Part shown: in pieces, positions 40,699-48,887 of the stretch
How positions within the stretch are numbered: position 1 is the stretch's first letter
Layout: every line of letters begins with the position of its first letter
From: Casp-actino8 sp046091365
GTDB taxonomy: Bacteria > Actinomycetota > Acidimicrobiia > Acidimicrobiales > Ilumatobacteraceae
Reading direction: 5' to 3'
Length of the DNA: 64,000 nucleotides
NCBI GenBank assembly: GCA_046091365.1
Contig: JBJTBM010000006.1
Location: 1 to 64,000, forward strand
The notes under the pieces: generated by a model
Told to the model about the DNA's origin: nothing
Database searches by the model: none
The model's input: the letters and a program-made list of their open reading frames with translations, nothing else
Position numbers and translations under genes: made by a program

Positions 40699-41432
40699 GA
40701 GTGTGCTCCTCTCAGTGCCTGGCTCACCTGGCCGCACAGTTCGGCGAATCGGGCGTCGAATCGCAGTTCGGGCCGGCGGGGGTAGTCGAACGGCACGTCG
40801 AAGGACGCCACGAGGCGACCCGGGCGTGCCGACATCACGTGAACGGTCGTCGACAGGTACACGGCCTCGCTGATCGAGTGGGTGATGAAGAGTCCGGCGA
40901 AACGCTCCTGTTCGAAGAGTCGCAGTGTCTCCTCGTTGAGGCGCTCGCGGGTGATCTCGTCGACCGCCCCGAACGGCTCGTCGAACAAGAACACCGGCGG
41001 CTTGAGCGTGAGTGTGCGGGCCAACGACGCGCGCATGCGCATACCCCCCGACAACGACCGGGGATAGTGGTTCTCGAAGCCGCGCAATCCGACGAGATTG
41101 ATGGCCACATCGGCCAACTTCGCCCGCTCGTCCTTGTCGTAGCCGTGCAGTTCGGCCAACAGCTCGACGTTACGACGAACGGTGCGCCACGGGAGCAGGG
41201 TCGCGTCCTGGAAGACGTACCCGATGCGGTCACGGTCGACCGTGATGTCGCCCCCCGTCGCGTCCAAAAGACCCGAGGCGATCTTGAGCAGGGTCGACTT
41301 ACCGCATCCCGACGGTCCGACGATCGTCACGAACTCCCCTTTTGCGACGTCGAACGAAACGTTCGAAAGAGCCTGGGTTCCGTCGGGGAACGTCATCGAG
41401 ACGTTGCGGAAGGACAGCGGCGTGTGCGACAT
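40695..41432 (-). CDS. ABC transporter ATPase, NitT/TauT type
   Basis: 245 residues: Walker A GPSGCGKST, signature LSGGMRMRASLART, Walker B VFLFDEPFGAVD and the switch His in FITHSISEAV. It energises the importer with the permease. The ATG at 41432 has GGGAG six bases upstream; an ATG four codons earlier (41444) is possible. Divergent from the substrate-binding lipoprotein gene across a 194-base gap that holds both promoters and a palindrome. Confidence 0.93.
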   Translation of the reverse strand: MSHTPLSFRNVSMTFPDGTQALSNVSFDVAKGEFVTIVGPSGCGKSTLLKIASGLLDATGGDITVDRDRIGYVFQDATLLPWRTVRRNVELLAELHGYDKDERAKLADVAINLVGLRGFENHYPRSLSGGMRMRASLARTLTLKPPVFLFDEPFGAVDEITRERLNEETLRLFEQERFAGLFITHSISEAVYLSTTVHVMSARPGRLVASFDVPFDYPRRPELRFDARFAELCGQVSQALRGAHS

Positions 41433-41574
41433 TCGGGCTCCCATCGGGGGAAACGGTCCCCCGGACGGAGCATAGTCCGAACACTCCTTCGGCCCCGAGA
41501 GACCGCAAAGAACCGAAACAGGAGATTTTTCGTTCAATATCGCGAGTTCGTAACGGTGGTCGTCGAACATCAAC

Positions 41575-41580
41575 TATGGT
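41575..41580 (+). promoter_or_regulatory. -10 box TATGGT for the substrate-binding protein gene
   Basis: TATGGT lies 46 bases before the ATG at 41627, with a palindrome immediately downstream. The -35 region is poor. Confidence 0.35.
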
Positions 41581-41599
41581 CGTGGGTAATGAGCCCACG
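41581..41599. promoter_or_regulatory. Inverted repeat CGTGGG-N7-CCCACG, possible operator
   Basis: Six-base arms separated by seven bases directly follow the predicted -10 box and would span the transcription start of the receptor gene. The position fits a repressor site. No regulator gene is adjacent. Confidence 0.35.
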
Positions 41600-41626
41600 T
41601 GGGGTGGGCCATCATGGGGAGGAACA

Positions 41627-42766
41627 ATGAGAGGCAAGACCAGGTCACTTCTGCTGGCCATTCCGCTCGTGGCCGCCGGGGCGCTCAGCGCCTGTGGTGG
41701 GGACGACGGCGGCTCGGCATCCGAATCGGGCGGCGAGGGTGTGCTCTCGGGCGCCTGCCCGGAGACCATCGTCATCCAGACCGACTGGTTCCCGGAATCC
41801 GAACACGGTGCGCTGTACCAGATGCTCGGCTCGGACTACTCGGTCGACACCGGAAAGAAGATCGTCTCGGGAACCTTGATCGACTCGGCAGGCAAGGACA
41901 CCGGGGTGACCCTCGAGGTCCGCACTGGTGGACCGGCCATCGGCTTCCAGCCGGTCTCGGCCACCATGGCCGCCGACGAGTCCATCACGATCGGCTACGC
42001 CTCGACCGACGATCAGGCGTTCAGCTACGACGAGATCCCGCTGCTGTCGGTCGTGGCACCGGTCGAGATCAACCCGCAGATCATCATGTGGGACCCCGAG
42101 ACGTACCCCGACGTGGAGACCATCGCCGACCTCGGTGAGCAGGGCATCACGCTGAACGTGTTCGGTGGTGGCACCTTCCTCGAGGTCTTCAAGGCCGAAG
42201 GTGTCGTGAGCGAGGACCAGATCGACCCGTCCTACGACGGGTCGCCGACTCGTTTCATCTCCGAGGGTGGCCAGATCGCCCAGCAAGGCTTCGCTTCGGC
42301 CGAGCCGTGGCAGTACAAGAACGAGTTCACCGAGTGGGGCAAGGACGTCAAGTACCAGTTGATCCACGACGCCGGATTCCAGATCTACGCCGCCTCGTTG
42401 GCGATCCGCCAGTCCGACAAGGAAGCCCTGTCGGACTGCCTCAAGTTGTTCGTGCCGATCGTGCAGCAGGCGGCCATCGACTTCGTGAACAGCCCCGACC
42501 GCGCCAACGCGATCATCATCGACGCCGTCGAGCAGTACGCCGACTTCTGGGTTTACGGCGAGGGTGTGGCCAAGTACTCGGTCGAGACCCAGAAGGAACT
42601 CGGACTCGTGGGCAACGGCCCCGACAAGACCCTGGGCAACTTCGACCTGGACCGCGCCAACGCCGCGCTCCAGCAGATGAAGGACGCCGGACTCGACGTG
42701 CCGGCCGATCTCACCGCCGAGGACATGTACACCAACGAGTTCATCAACGCCGACATCGGTCTCTGA
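41627..42766 (+). CDS. Substrate-binding lipoprotein, NMT1/THI5-like
   Basis: 379 residues. A lipoprotein signal with lipobox LSAC (Cys23) is followed by a Gly/Ser/Asp-rich linker and a periplasmic-binding fold: IVIQTDWFPESEHGALYQMLG, GGPAIGFQPVSATM and the later domain ending in DMYTNEFINADIGL. It belongs to the ABC-type nitrate/sulfonate/thiamine-precursor receptor class. GGGGAGGA four bases before the ATG sets the start. It faces the permease-ATPase genes and should supply their ligand, which may be a pyrimidine- or sulfonate-like compound given the neighbouring deaminase and flavin oxidoreductases. Confidence 0.93.
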   Translation: MRGKTRSLLLAIPLVAAGALSACGGDDGGSASESGGEGVLSGACPETIVIQTDWFPESEHGALYQMLGSDYSVDTGKKIVSGTLIDSAGKDTGVTLEVRTGGPAIGFQPVSATMAADESITIGYASTDDQAFSYDEIPLLSVVAPVEINPQIIMWDPETYPDVETIADLGEQGITLNVFGGGTFLEVFKAEGVVSEDQIDPSYDGSPTRFISEGGQIAQQGFASAEPWQYKNEFTEWGKDVKYQLIHDAGFQIYAASLAIRQSDKEALSDCLKLFVPIVQQAAIDFVNSPDRANAIIIDAVEQYADFWVYGEGVAKYSVETQKELGLVGNGPDKTLGNFDLDRANAALQQMKDAGLDVPADLTAEDMYTNEFINADIGL

Positions 42767-42790
42767 CCGGAGTCGAACGAACTGGTGGGA

Positions 42791-42823
42791 GGGGGCCGGG
42801 CAACCGGCCCCCTTTCGCTTTCT
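42791..42823 (+). terminator. Rho-independent terminator after the receptor gene
   Basis: A nine-base-pair GGGGGCCGG/CCGGCCCCC stem with a four-base loop is followed by a T-rich run, just after the stop of the receptor gene. Confidence 0.8.
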
Positions 42824-42837
42824 CCGGCCAGAACCGC

Positions 42838-43614
42838 TCAGGCGCGGTGACGGAACGTCGCGACTTCGCGCAGGACTTCCACGAACGCGCGGACCGCGCC
42901 GTCGACGAGCGCCTTGCCGTGCGCGGCCGTGGCCGCCGTGGGATCACCGATGTGGCCGTGGTCGCCGAAGTCGTTGCTCAACCAGCCGAACGCCACCGTG
43001 CCTCCGAATCGCACGTGCCGGTTGGCGGCGAGGTGTTCGGGAATGTCGCGCACGGCCCGTCCCATGTCGACCAGTTCGGGATGCAAGTGCAGCATCATCG
43101 AGGTCTCGTCGTGACCACCATGCACGCCCATGCCCGATTCCGACGCCGACGAGGCCCCGCCCTGATCTGCCGGTTGCGACGGGTGCGCGAGAAAGGTCTC
43201 GAGTCCGAACTGCAGTCGTAACTCGCGGTTGGCCATGGCCACCAACGCACTGTTGCCCCCGTGGCCGTTGAGGAAGACCAACTTGCGCGCCGGCGTCGCC
43301 GCCACGCACCGGCCGATGTCCTCGAGCACCGACAGCATGGTGCGCGCGGACAACCAGATGGTGCCGGCGCTCCACGCATGCTCGTTGCTCTTGGTGTAGG
43401 CGAGCGGGGGGAGCAACCAGGCGTCGACACCCTCGTCGACTGCTCGCGGCACCGCGGCCTCGGCGACCGCGGTCGCGATGGCCAGATCGGTGACGAGGGG
43501 CAGGTGCGGTCCGTGTTGCTCGATCGCCCCGAGTGGCAAGACGATCACCGACGAGGTACCCAGCGACGACGCGACCTGCGGTCCACGAAGATGCGAGATG
43601 TGACGCGAGGACAC
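42838..43614 (-). CDS. Creatininase family amidohydrolase
   Basis: 258 residues. The metal ligands of creatinine amidohydrolase are conserved: GAIEQHGPHLPLVTD (Glu, His, Asp), LNGHGGN (His) and HDETS (Glu). It should open an amide or cyclic amide with two divalent metals. Substrate unknown; relatives include creatininase and the mycofactocin-maturing MftE. GTG start at 43614 with TAGCCT six bases upstream. It lies beside the deaminase-like and flavin oxidoreductase genes. Confidence 0.9.
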   Translation of the reverse strand: MSSRHISHLRGPQVASSLGTSSVIVLPLGAIEQHGPHLPLVTDLAIATAVAEAAVPRAVDEGVDAWLLPPLAYTKSNEHAWSAGTIWLSARTMLSVLEDIGRCVAATPARKLVFLNGHGGNSALVAMANRELRLQFGLETFLAHPSQPADQGGASSASESGMGVHGGHDETSMMLHLHPELVDMGRAVRDIPEHLAANRHVRFGGTVAFGWLSNDFGDHGHIGDPTAATAAHGKALVDGAVRAFVEVLREVATFRHRA

Positions 43615-43620
43615 GGCGTC

Positions 43621-43626
43621 AGGCTA
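43621..43626 (-). promoter_or_regulatory. -10 box TAGCCT, leaderless, for the creatininase-family gene
   Basis: Six bases before the GTG at 43614; divergent from CAAGAT (43637-43642), which lies six bases before the ATG at 43649. The two starts are only 34 bases apart. Confidence 0.45.
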
Positions 43627-43648
43627 CTCGCTGGGGCAAGATGTCGTC

Positions 43649-45208
43649 ATGAGCGCGCGAGACGACGATTTCGACGTGGTGGTGATCGGCGCCGGACACA
43701 ACGGTCTGGTCGCCGCGACGTATCTCGCACGCTCGGGTCGCCGGGTGCTCTTGCTGGAAGCCCGCGAATCCGTGGGTGGATGTTCGTCGACGGAGGACTT
43801 CGCTGGCGCACGGGTCAACATCTGCAACTGCGACCACATCACTTTTCGCACCACTCCCGTGATGGAGGAATTGTCCTTGGCCGACCACGGTCTCGAGTAC
43901 CTCGAGGTCGAGCCGAACCAGGTCAACGTTCCGTGGAACGGTGGTCCGGCCTGGCCGATCCTGCGCTCGGTCGAGGGCACCCTCGAGGGCTTACACCTCA
44001 CCTATCCGCACCAGGTGGATGCCTATCTTCGTTACACGCGCGCCGCGATACCGGTGGCCCGACTGGTGTTGGCGGCCGCGGCCGCCGGACCCGAGCGGTC
44101 GCGCCTCGTGCGAACCGTGCTGGGCCGTTCGGGCCGCGGTGTTCGCAACCTGTTGGCCTGGAGTCGCATGAGCGCTGCCGACGTGATGCGCGACTTCTTC
44201 GACGATGAGGCGGTGTACGCGCCGGCGCTGGCGACCGGGCCCGTGGTGTGGGGACTCTCCCCCGAGCTGCCCGGCACCGGCCTCGGCGCATTGACCTACG
44301 CCTTCCGCCACGTGGCCGCCGTCGGTCGGCCCCGGGGAGGAAGCGGCATGTTGGGCGTGGCGTTGCAGTCGGCGTTCGCGGCCCACGGCGGAACTTTGCG
44401 CACGTCGACGGCCGTTGCGGCGATCGTGGTCGATGCGGGACGGGTACGCGGCGTCCGCACCGCTGATGGAGAGACGGTGACCGCCGGGGTGGTGGTGTCG
44501 GCTGCCGATCCGCGGCGCACGATTCTCGACTGGGTGCAGAATCCACCGGCCGGTGCGGGTCCGATGGTCGAACGCTGGCGAAGCGCCGCCCACCAACAGG
44601 GATACGAGAGCAAGATCGACGGGGTCATCTACGAGGTGCCGCGGTATCGACAAGTCGACGACGCGGTCTTTGGCGAACTCGGTGTCGACGCCGCGGTCGC
44701 CTCGACGATGATCGTGCCGAGCGTGGCCGAGATGCACGCGGCGTTCCTCGACATCCCCAACGGGGTGGTGGCCGAGCGACCCGTGCTCTTCGCCAACGTG
44801 CCCACGGTGCTCGACCCGACCATGGCGCCCCGGGGTCGCCACGTGTTCAGCCTCGAGGCACTCTTCACCCCGTACGCGCTTGCTGGAGGCTGGCCGAATT
44901 CACCCGAGCCACGACGTTGGCTCGATCGCTACTCGGGTCTCCTGACGAACCGGCCCCTCGACGCGATGACCGAGTGGCGGGCCATGACGCCCGACGTCTA
45001 CGAGAACGCGTTCCACATGCCCGAAGGACACGCCACGAGTTTCGCCGGCGGACCCTTGGCCGCACTGCGGGGAGACCCGCCCGAGTTGGTCCGCTACGAA
45101 ACGCCCATTCCCGGGCTGTTCCTGTGTGGCGCGGCCACCTTCCCCGGAGCGGGCATCTGGGGGGCCAGCGGTCGGCATTGCGCGCGCCACATCATGAGGC
45201 GCGACTGA
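43649..45208 (+). CDS. Phytoene-desaturase-like FAD-dependent oxidoreductase
   Basis: 519 residues. The dinucleotide-binding motif VVVIGAGHNGLVAATYLARSG and GGCSSTEDF near the start are followed by GMLGVALQSAFAAHGGTLRTSTAVAAIVVD and the C-terminal FLCGAATFPGAGIWGASG of the carotenoid-desaturase/oxidase family. It binds FAD and probably oxidises a hydrophobic or carotenoid-like compound; the real substrate is unknown. No other carotenoid genes are in the window. Confidence 0.9.
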   Translation: MSARDDDFDVVVIGAGHNGLVAATYLARSGRRVLLLEARESVGGCSSTEDFAGARVNICNCDHITFRTTPVMEELSLADHGLEYLEVEPNQVNVPWNGGPAWPILRSVEGTLEGLHLTYPHQVDAYLRYTRAAIPVARLVLAAAAAGPERSRLVRTVLGRSGRGVRNLLAWSRMSAADVMRDFFDDEAVYAPALATGPVVWGLSPELPGTGLGALTYAFRHVAAVGRPRGGSGMLGVALQSAFAAHGGTLRTSTAVAAIVVDAGRVRGVRTADGETVTAGVVVSAADPRRTILDWVQNPPAGAGPMVERWRSAAHQQGYESKIDGVIYEVPRYRQVDDAVFGELGVDAAVASTMIVPSVAEMHAAFLDIPNGVVAERPVLFANVPTVLDPTMAPRGRHVFSLEALFTPYALAGGWPNSPEPRRWLDRYSGLLTNRPLDAMTEWRAMTPDVYENAFHMPEGHATSFAGGPLAALRGDPPELVRYETPIPGLFLCGAATFPGAGIWGASGRHCARHIMRRD

Positions 45209-45224
45209 ACTTCAGTCGTCGAGG

Positions 45225-45277
45225 GCCACACGCGATCAGGCGTCCAGCGCCACACGCGATCAGGCGTCCAGCGCCAC
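45225..45277. repeat. 24-bp tandem duplication across the end of the phosphoribosyltransferase gene
   Basis: Two exact 24-base copies (45225-45248 and 45249-45272) plus five bases of a third. The unit contains the gene's last codons and stop, so the tail VALDA-stop is repeated downstream in frame after the true stop. Confidence 0.9.
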
Positions 45278-45757
45278 TCCGGCGCGACGCACCACCGGCT
45301 CCTTGTCGCTCCACGGGAAGTTGATCCACAAGTTCGTGCGCTTCCAGACGTAGTCGGACTGAACCACCGAATGGGGCTTCTCGTACAACACCGCGGTGCG
45401 CACCTCGCCCACCTTGCCCTCGCAGAACTGCTGCACACTGCGCAAGGTGTGCCCGGTGTCGGCGACGTCGTCGGCGATCAGGATGCGGGCGTCGGCGAGA
45501 TCGACGAAATCGGGGGCCGGCGGCAGTATGCGCGGGACCTCGAGGCGCTCGTCCACGCCCGTGTAGAACTCGACGTTCATCGTGTAGACGTTCTTCACCG
45601 AGAGGGCGTAGCCGAGGGCACCGCCGATGAGCAGTCCACCGCGGGCGATCGACAGGATCATGTCGGGCTCGTAACCGTCGTCGGCGACCATGTGGGCCAG
45701 CGTTCGCGACGCCGTCCCGAAGATCTCCCACGTCATGATCTCGCGCTCGTTCGACAC
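45260..45757 (-). CDS. Phosphoribosyltransferase (hypoxanthine/xanthine-guanine type)
   Basis: 165 residues of the type I PRTase fold. The PRPP loop ILIADDVADTGHTL carries the two acidic residues and the Thr/Gly turn; ILSIARGGLLIGGALGY is the first loop, and a C-terminal YVWKRTNLWINFPW hood is present. Likely a purine salvage enzyme or an orphan PRTase. The GTG at 45757 has GAGGAG six bases upstream; TAGGTT at 45802-45807 may be its -10 box. Its stop lies in a 24-base tandem repeat. Confidence 0.88.
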   Translation of the reverse strand: MSNEREIMTWEIFGTASRTLAHMVADDGYEPDMILSIARGGLLIGGALGYALSVKNVYTMNVEFYTGVDERLEVPRILPPAPDFVDLADARILIADDVADTGHTLRSVQQFCEGKVGEVRTAVLYEKPHSVVQSDYVWKRTNLWINFPWSDKEPVVRRAGVALDA

Positions 45758-45840
45758 TTTCGCTCCTCGTCCGTCGTCGCCATCGTCGCGCCGACGAGCA
45801 CAACCTAGATCATGAGGACGGTCCGCCCCCCTTCGCCGGC

Positions 45841-45857
45841 GTTGACTTGTTGTCAAC
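45841..45857. promoter_or_regulatory. Inverted repeat GTTGAC-N5-GTCAAC
   Basis: A perfect six-base-arm palindrome between the PPK2 stop and the phosphoribosyltransferase promoter. The minus strand contains TTGACA here. It could be an operator or a weak transcription end signal; I cannot decide. Confidence 0.3.
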
Positions 45858-45866
45858 GGTCGCGGC

Positions 45867-46679
45867 TCAGACGATCTTGACGCCCTTGAGATCGTCCTTC
45901 GGAGCGGGCAACTGGGGATTCATGCGCTCGAGGGCTTCGAGGATGATCTTGGCGACCGCGAGGTCGCGCACCCATTTCACGTCAGCGGGAATCACGTACC
46001 ACGGCGCGTGGGGACGCGAGGTCTCGCGCATCACGTCCTCGTACGCCGCCTGGTACGACGGCCAGATCTCGCGGTCACTGATGTCGCTCGGGTCGTGTTT
46101 CCAACTACTCTCGGGATTATCGATACGCTTTTGCAGGCGGAGTCGTTGAACCTCGTGGGAGACGTGGAGGTAGAACTTCAGCACCGTCGTTCCCTCGTCG
46201 ACGAGCAACTGCTCGAAGTCGCGCACATGTCGGTAGCGGGCACGCCAGATCTCCTCGGGGACCAGGTTCTTGACGCGCGGCACCAGGATGTCCTCGTAGT
46301 GACTGCGATTCCAGACGCCGACCTCGCCCCGGGCCGGACACGCGGCGTGACACCGCCACAGGTAGTCGTGCTGCCGCTCCGATCCAGCGGGCACCTTGAA
46401 GCTCACCACCCGTACCCCGGCCGGGTTCATGCCCGTCATCACGTGGCGCACGAGGCCGTCCTTGCCCGAGGCGTCCCGACCCTGCAGGATGACAAGGAGG
46501 CTCTGCGAGGCCTCGGCGATGAGTCGATGCTGGAGAAAGGCCATTTGGCCGATGACCTTGGCCAATTCGCCCTTGGCAGAATCCTTGTCCCAGCCGAGAG
46601 TCTCGTCGGTGGACCGCGAATCGAGATCGAGGGCCTTACCCCCGGGCACGAGGAACTTCTTCATGAGTCGATCGGCCAC
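45867..46679 (-). CDS. Polyphosphate kinase 2 family protein
   Basis: 270 residues. P-loop VILQGRDASGKDGLVRHVM (about 63-81), the Walker-B-type RSHYEDILVPRV lid region, and SWKHDPSDISDREIWPSY are characteristic of PPK2. Such enzymes transfer phosphate between polyphosphate and nucleotides; the class (ADP or AMP phosphorylating) is not evident. The GTG at 46679 is preferred because TACTGT lies six bases before it; an ATG five codons later (46664) is an alternative. Gene lies just after the DUF5522 gene. Confidence 0.9.
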   Translation of the reverse strand: MADRLMKKFLVPGGKALDLDSRSTDETLGWDKDSAKGELAKVIGQMAFLQHRLIAEASQSLLVILQGRDASGKDGLVRHVMTGMNPAGVRVVSFKVPAGSERQHDYLWRCHAACPARGEVGVWNRSHYEDILVPRVKNLVPEEIWRARYRHVRDFEQLLVDEGTTVLKFYLHVSHEVQRLRLQKRIDNPESSWKHDPSDISDREIWPSYQAAYEDVMRETSRPHAPWYVIPADVKWVRDLAVAKIILEALERMNPQLPAPKDDLKGVKIV

Positions 46680-46685
46680 GAGCCG

Positions 46686-46691
46686 ACAGTA
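46686..46691 (-). promoter_or_regulatory. -10 box TACTGT, leaderless, for PPK2
   Basis: Six bases before the GTG at 46679, just inside the gap to the DUF5522 gene. Confidence 0.4.
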
Positions 46692-46701
46692 CTCCGACCG
46701 G

Positions 46702-46953
46702 TCAGGGTCGGTCTGGCTCCGGTACGTACGGGCAGTGGCGACAGCCGCTGTCACAGCAATACCCCCGGTCGGCCAGGAACCGTGCCGTGAAGACCGTGTA
46801 TCCACTCGATGGATCCCGATAGGTCTGCCGGCGACGGGCGACCGCGTCCGCATGGCGGCGCATCACCTCGACGAATTGGGCCGAGTCGGGGGCCAGACGC
46901 CGCGGCAGGGGTATGTCGATTCCGTCCGCCCGCAACCGTCGCCCGCCGTTCAC
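46702..46953 (-). CDS. DUF5522-like Cys-rich small protein
   Basis: 83 residues. The C-terminal part reads YRDPSSGYTVFTARFLADRGYCCDSGCRHCPY, the DUF5522 signature with four cysteines and a histidine likely to bind metal. Function unknown. The GTG at 46953 is chosen because GACAAT lies six bases before it and the homologous part begins soon after; a more distant TTG is possible. Confidence 0.78.
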   Translation of the reverse strand: MNGGRRLRADGIDIPLPRRLAPDSAQFVEVMRRHADAVARRRQTYRDPSSGYTVFTARFLADRGYCCDSGCRHCPYVPEPDRP

Positions 46954-47004
46954 CCGTTCATTGTCGTCCACAAGCGACGTCGATGTCGGGTCGGCCCGTC
47001 TTCC

Positions 47005-47032
47005 TTGACCCCGAGGCGACAACGGCTAGGGT
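47005..47032 (+). promoter_or_regulatory. Promoter TTGACC-N16-TAGGGT for the peptide ABC operon
   Basis: The -35 TTGACC (47005-47010) and -10 TAGGGT (47027-47032) are close to the housekeeping consensus with a 16-base spacer. This is the most complete promoter in the window. The leader is about 100 bases. Confidence 0.65.
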
Positions 47033-47100
47033 ACGGAGGTGCGCGACGGTGGGGGCCGTGTTCGTCAGCCTCTTTCGTGGTCACATCGTGAACAACATAT

Positions 47101-47117
47101 CGAGTCCCAACGACTCG
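47101..47117 (+). promoter_or_regulatory. Hairpin CGAGTC-N5-GACTCG in the leader of the peptide ABC operon
   Basis: A six-base-pair stem lies just before the GGGGG ribosome-binding site of the receptor gene. It could affect translation, but no regulator is known. Confidence 0.3.
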
Positions 47118-47137
47118 GTCGACAAGGGGGAATGCAC

Positions 47138-48853
47138 GTGAAAACTTCCAGACGGCGTTCGGGGCGAGTCCTCGGCGCGACACTCGCGAGCCTCATGGTC
47201 TTCGCCGTGGCCTGTGGCGGTGGTGATGACGGGGGCGACACTTCCGGCAACACCGACACCACCGACGGTTCGGCGGCCACCGAGGCACCCACCACCGAAC
47301 CCGGCGGCGAGCCGGTTGCCGGAGGTACCTTGCGCGTCGGCCTCGAGGCCGACGTCGACGGCCTCAACCCGACCGCCTCGGCACTGGCCGTCTCCGGCTT
47401 GACCATGGCCCAGGCGGTGTTCGATCCGTTGTTCACCTTCACCGCCGACGGCGAGGTCGTGCCGTTTCTGGCCGAGTCGATGGAACCGAACGCCGACTAC
47501 ACCGAGTGGACGTTGAAGTTGCGCGAGGGTTTGACGTTCCATGACGGCACGCCGCTCACCGTGGACGCCGTCATCAAGCAGTTCGAGATCACGCGCAACG
47601 ATCCCTTGGTGGGTCTCGCCGTGCGCCCCTACTACCCGGAGACCGATGCGGTCGCCAAGATCGACGACCTCACCATGGTCTTCAAGCCCCTCGAGCCGAG
47701 CCAGTTCTTCCCGTCGGCGCTGACCGCCCAGTTGGGCTACATCGCTTCGCCGACCTGGCTCGACGCCTTGGCCGACGATCCGACCCTCGAGCAGCAACCC
47801 GTAGGCACCGGACCGTTCAAGTTCGAGAGCCGCACCGAGGATTCGGTGACCCGGTTCGTGCGCAACGATGCCTGGTGGGGTTCCGCACTCATGGGTCCGG
47901 TGTACCTCGACGCGATCGAGTTCTACCCGGTCCCCGACCCCGACACGCGCACGGAGTTGTTGTTGAACGGTGACCTCGACGTCATCCACACCACCGACAC
48001 GGCCCAGTTCCAGACCTACCGCGACGATTCCTCGCTCACGCTCGAAATCACCGACAAAGGCGAGGAGTTCTTCTTGATGATCAACACCGCCAAGGCTCCT
48101 TTCGACGACGTGCGCGTTCGCAAGGCCCTGGCGTTGGCCACCGACCGTCAGGGCTACTACGACCTCTTCAACGCCGGCGAGGGCCGTCTGGCCGATCAGA
48201 TGTTCACCCCGGACAGTCCGTACTACAACCCCGACGTCGTTCAGGAAGGCAACGATCCCGAAGGAGCGGCGGCCCTCGTCGCCGAGTACTGCGGAGAGAA
48301 TCCGACGAGCGCGGACGGCGTCGCCCAGTGCACCGACGGCAAGGTCAACATGGAGTACCAGTGGTCCGGACCCTCGGTCCTGGCCACCCGTATCGCCGAC
48401 TTCTTCAACGAGAGTTGGAAGGACTTGTTCAACGTCACCTTCGACGAGAAGTCGCAGGCCGACCACATCCAAGAAGCCGCTCTCGGAATCTACAACGTCG
48501 TCGGCTGGCGTCAGTTCGGCGCCGAGAACCCCGGCGACGACCGGGTCTGGTGGGAGTGCCGGAACATCGGCGGCATCTCGTTGAACTGGCCGCGTTACTG
48601 CTCCGAGGAGCGCGACGCGCTCATCAAGGAGATCGCCAACCCGGCGTCGCCCGACGATCGTGTGGGCCTCCTTCAGAAGTTGGTCCAGAACCTCCACGAC
48701 TCCTACGCCTACATCTTCATGACCCACTCGTCGTGGGCCGTGGTGAACAGCGAAAGGGTGCACGGACTGTGCGACCGGGTGTCACCGGCGGGAGATCCGC
48801 TGCCGTGCTCGACCAACGGCCGGATGTACTTCCAGTCGACCTGGCTGAGCTGA
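47138..48853 (+). CDS. Peptide/nickel-type ABC substrate-binding lipoprotein
   Basis: 571 residues of the SBP family 5 (DppA/OppA). The signal peptide (RVLGATLASLMVFAVAC) ends in a lipobox cysteine (Cys26), followed by a Gly/Asp/Thr linker and LRVGLEADVDGLNPTASA. The family segments LREGLTFHDGTPLTVDAVI and NTAKAPFDDVRVRKALALATDR are clear. The GTG at 47138 is preferred because AAGGGGG lies seven bases upstream; the ATG at 47132 is too close to it. It captures peptides or another solute for the permeases that follow. Confidence 0.93.
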   Translation: MKTSRRRSGRVLGATLASLMVFAVACGGGDDGGDTSGNTDTTDGSAATEAPTTEPGGEPVAGGTLRVGLEADVDGLNPTASALAVSGLTMAQAVFDPLFTFTADGEVVPFLAESMEPNADYTEWTLKLREGLTFHDGTPLTVDAVIKQFEITRNDPLVGLAVRPYYPETDAVAKIDDLTMVFKPLEPSQFFPSALTAQLGYIASPTWLDALADDPTLEQQPVGTGPFKFESRTEDSVTRFVRNDAWWGSALMGPVYLDAIEFYPVPDPDTRTELLLNGDLDVIHTTDTAQFQTYRDDSSLTLEITDKGEEFFLMINTAKAPFDDVRVRKALALATDRQGYYDLFNAGEGRLADQMFTPDSPYYNPDVVQEGNDPEGAAALVAEYCGENPTSADGVAQCTDGKVNMEYQWSGPSVLATRIADFFNESWKDLFNVTFDEKSQADHIQEAALGIYNVVGWRQFGAENPGDDRVWWECRNIGGISLNWPRYCSEERDALIKEIANPASPDDRVGLLQKLVQNLHDSYAYIFMTHSSWAVVNSERVHGLCDRVSPAGDPLPCSTNGRMYFQSTWLS

Positions 48854-48887
48854 CAACGGCCTCCCCGAACGGGATTCCACACAACAC

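Noticed and set aside
45225..45277. Direct repeats as a CRISPR array
   Set aside because: The two units abut without spacers and overlap a gene end; no cas genes are present.
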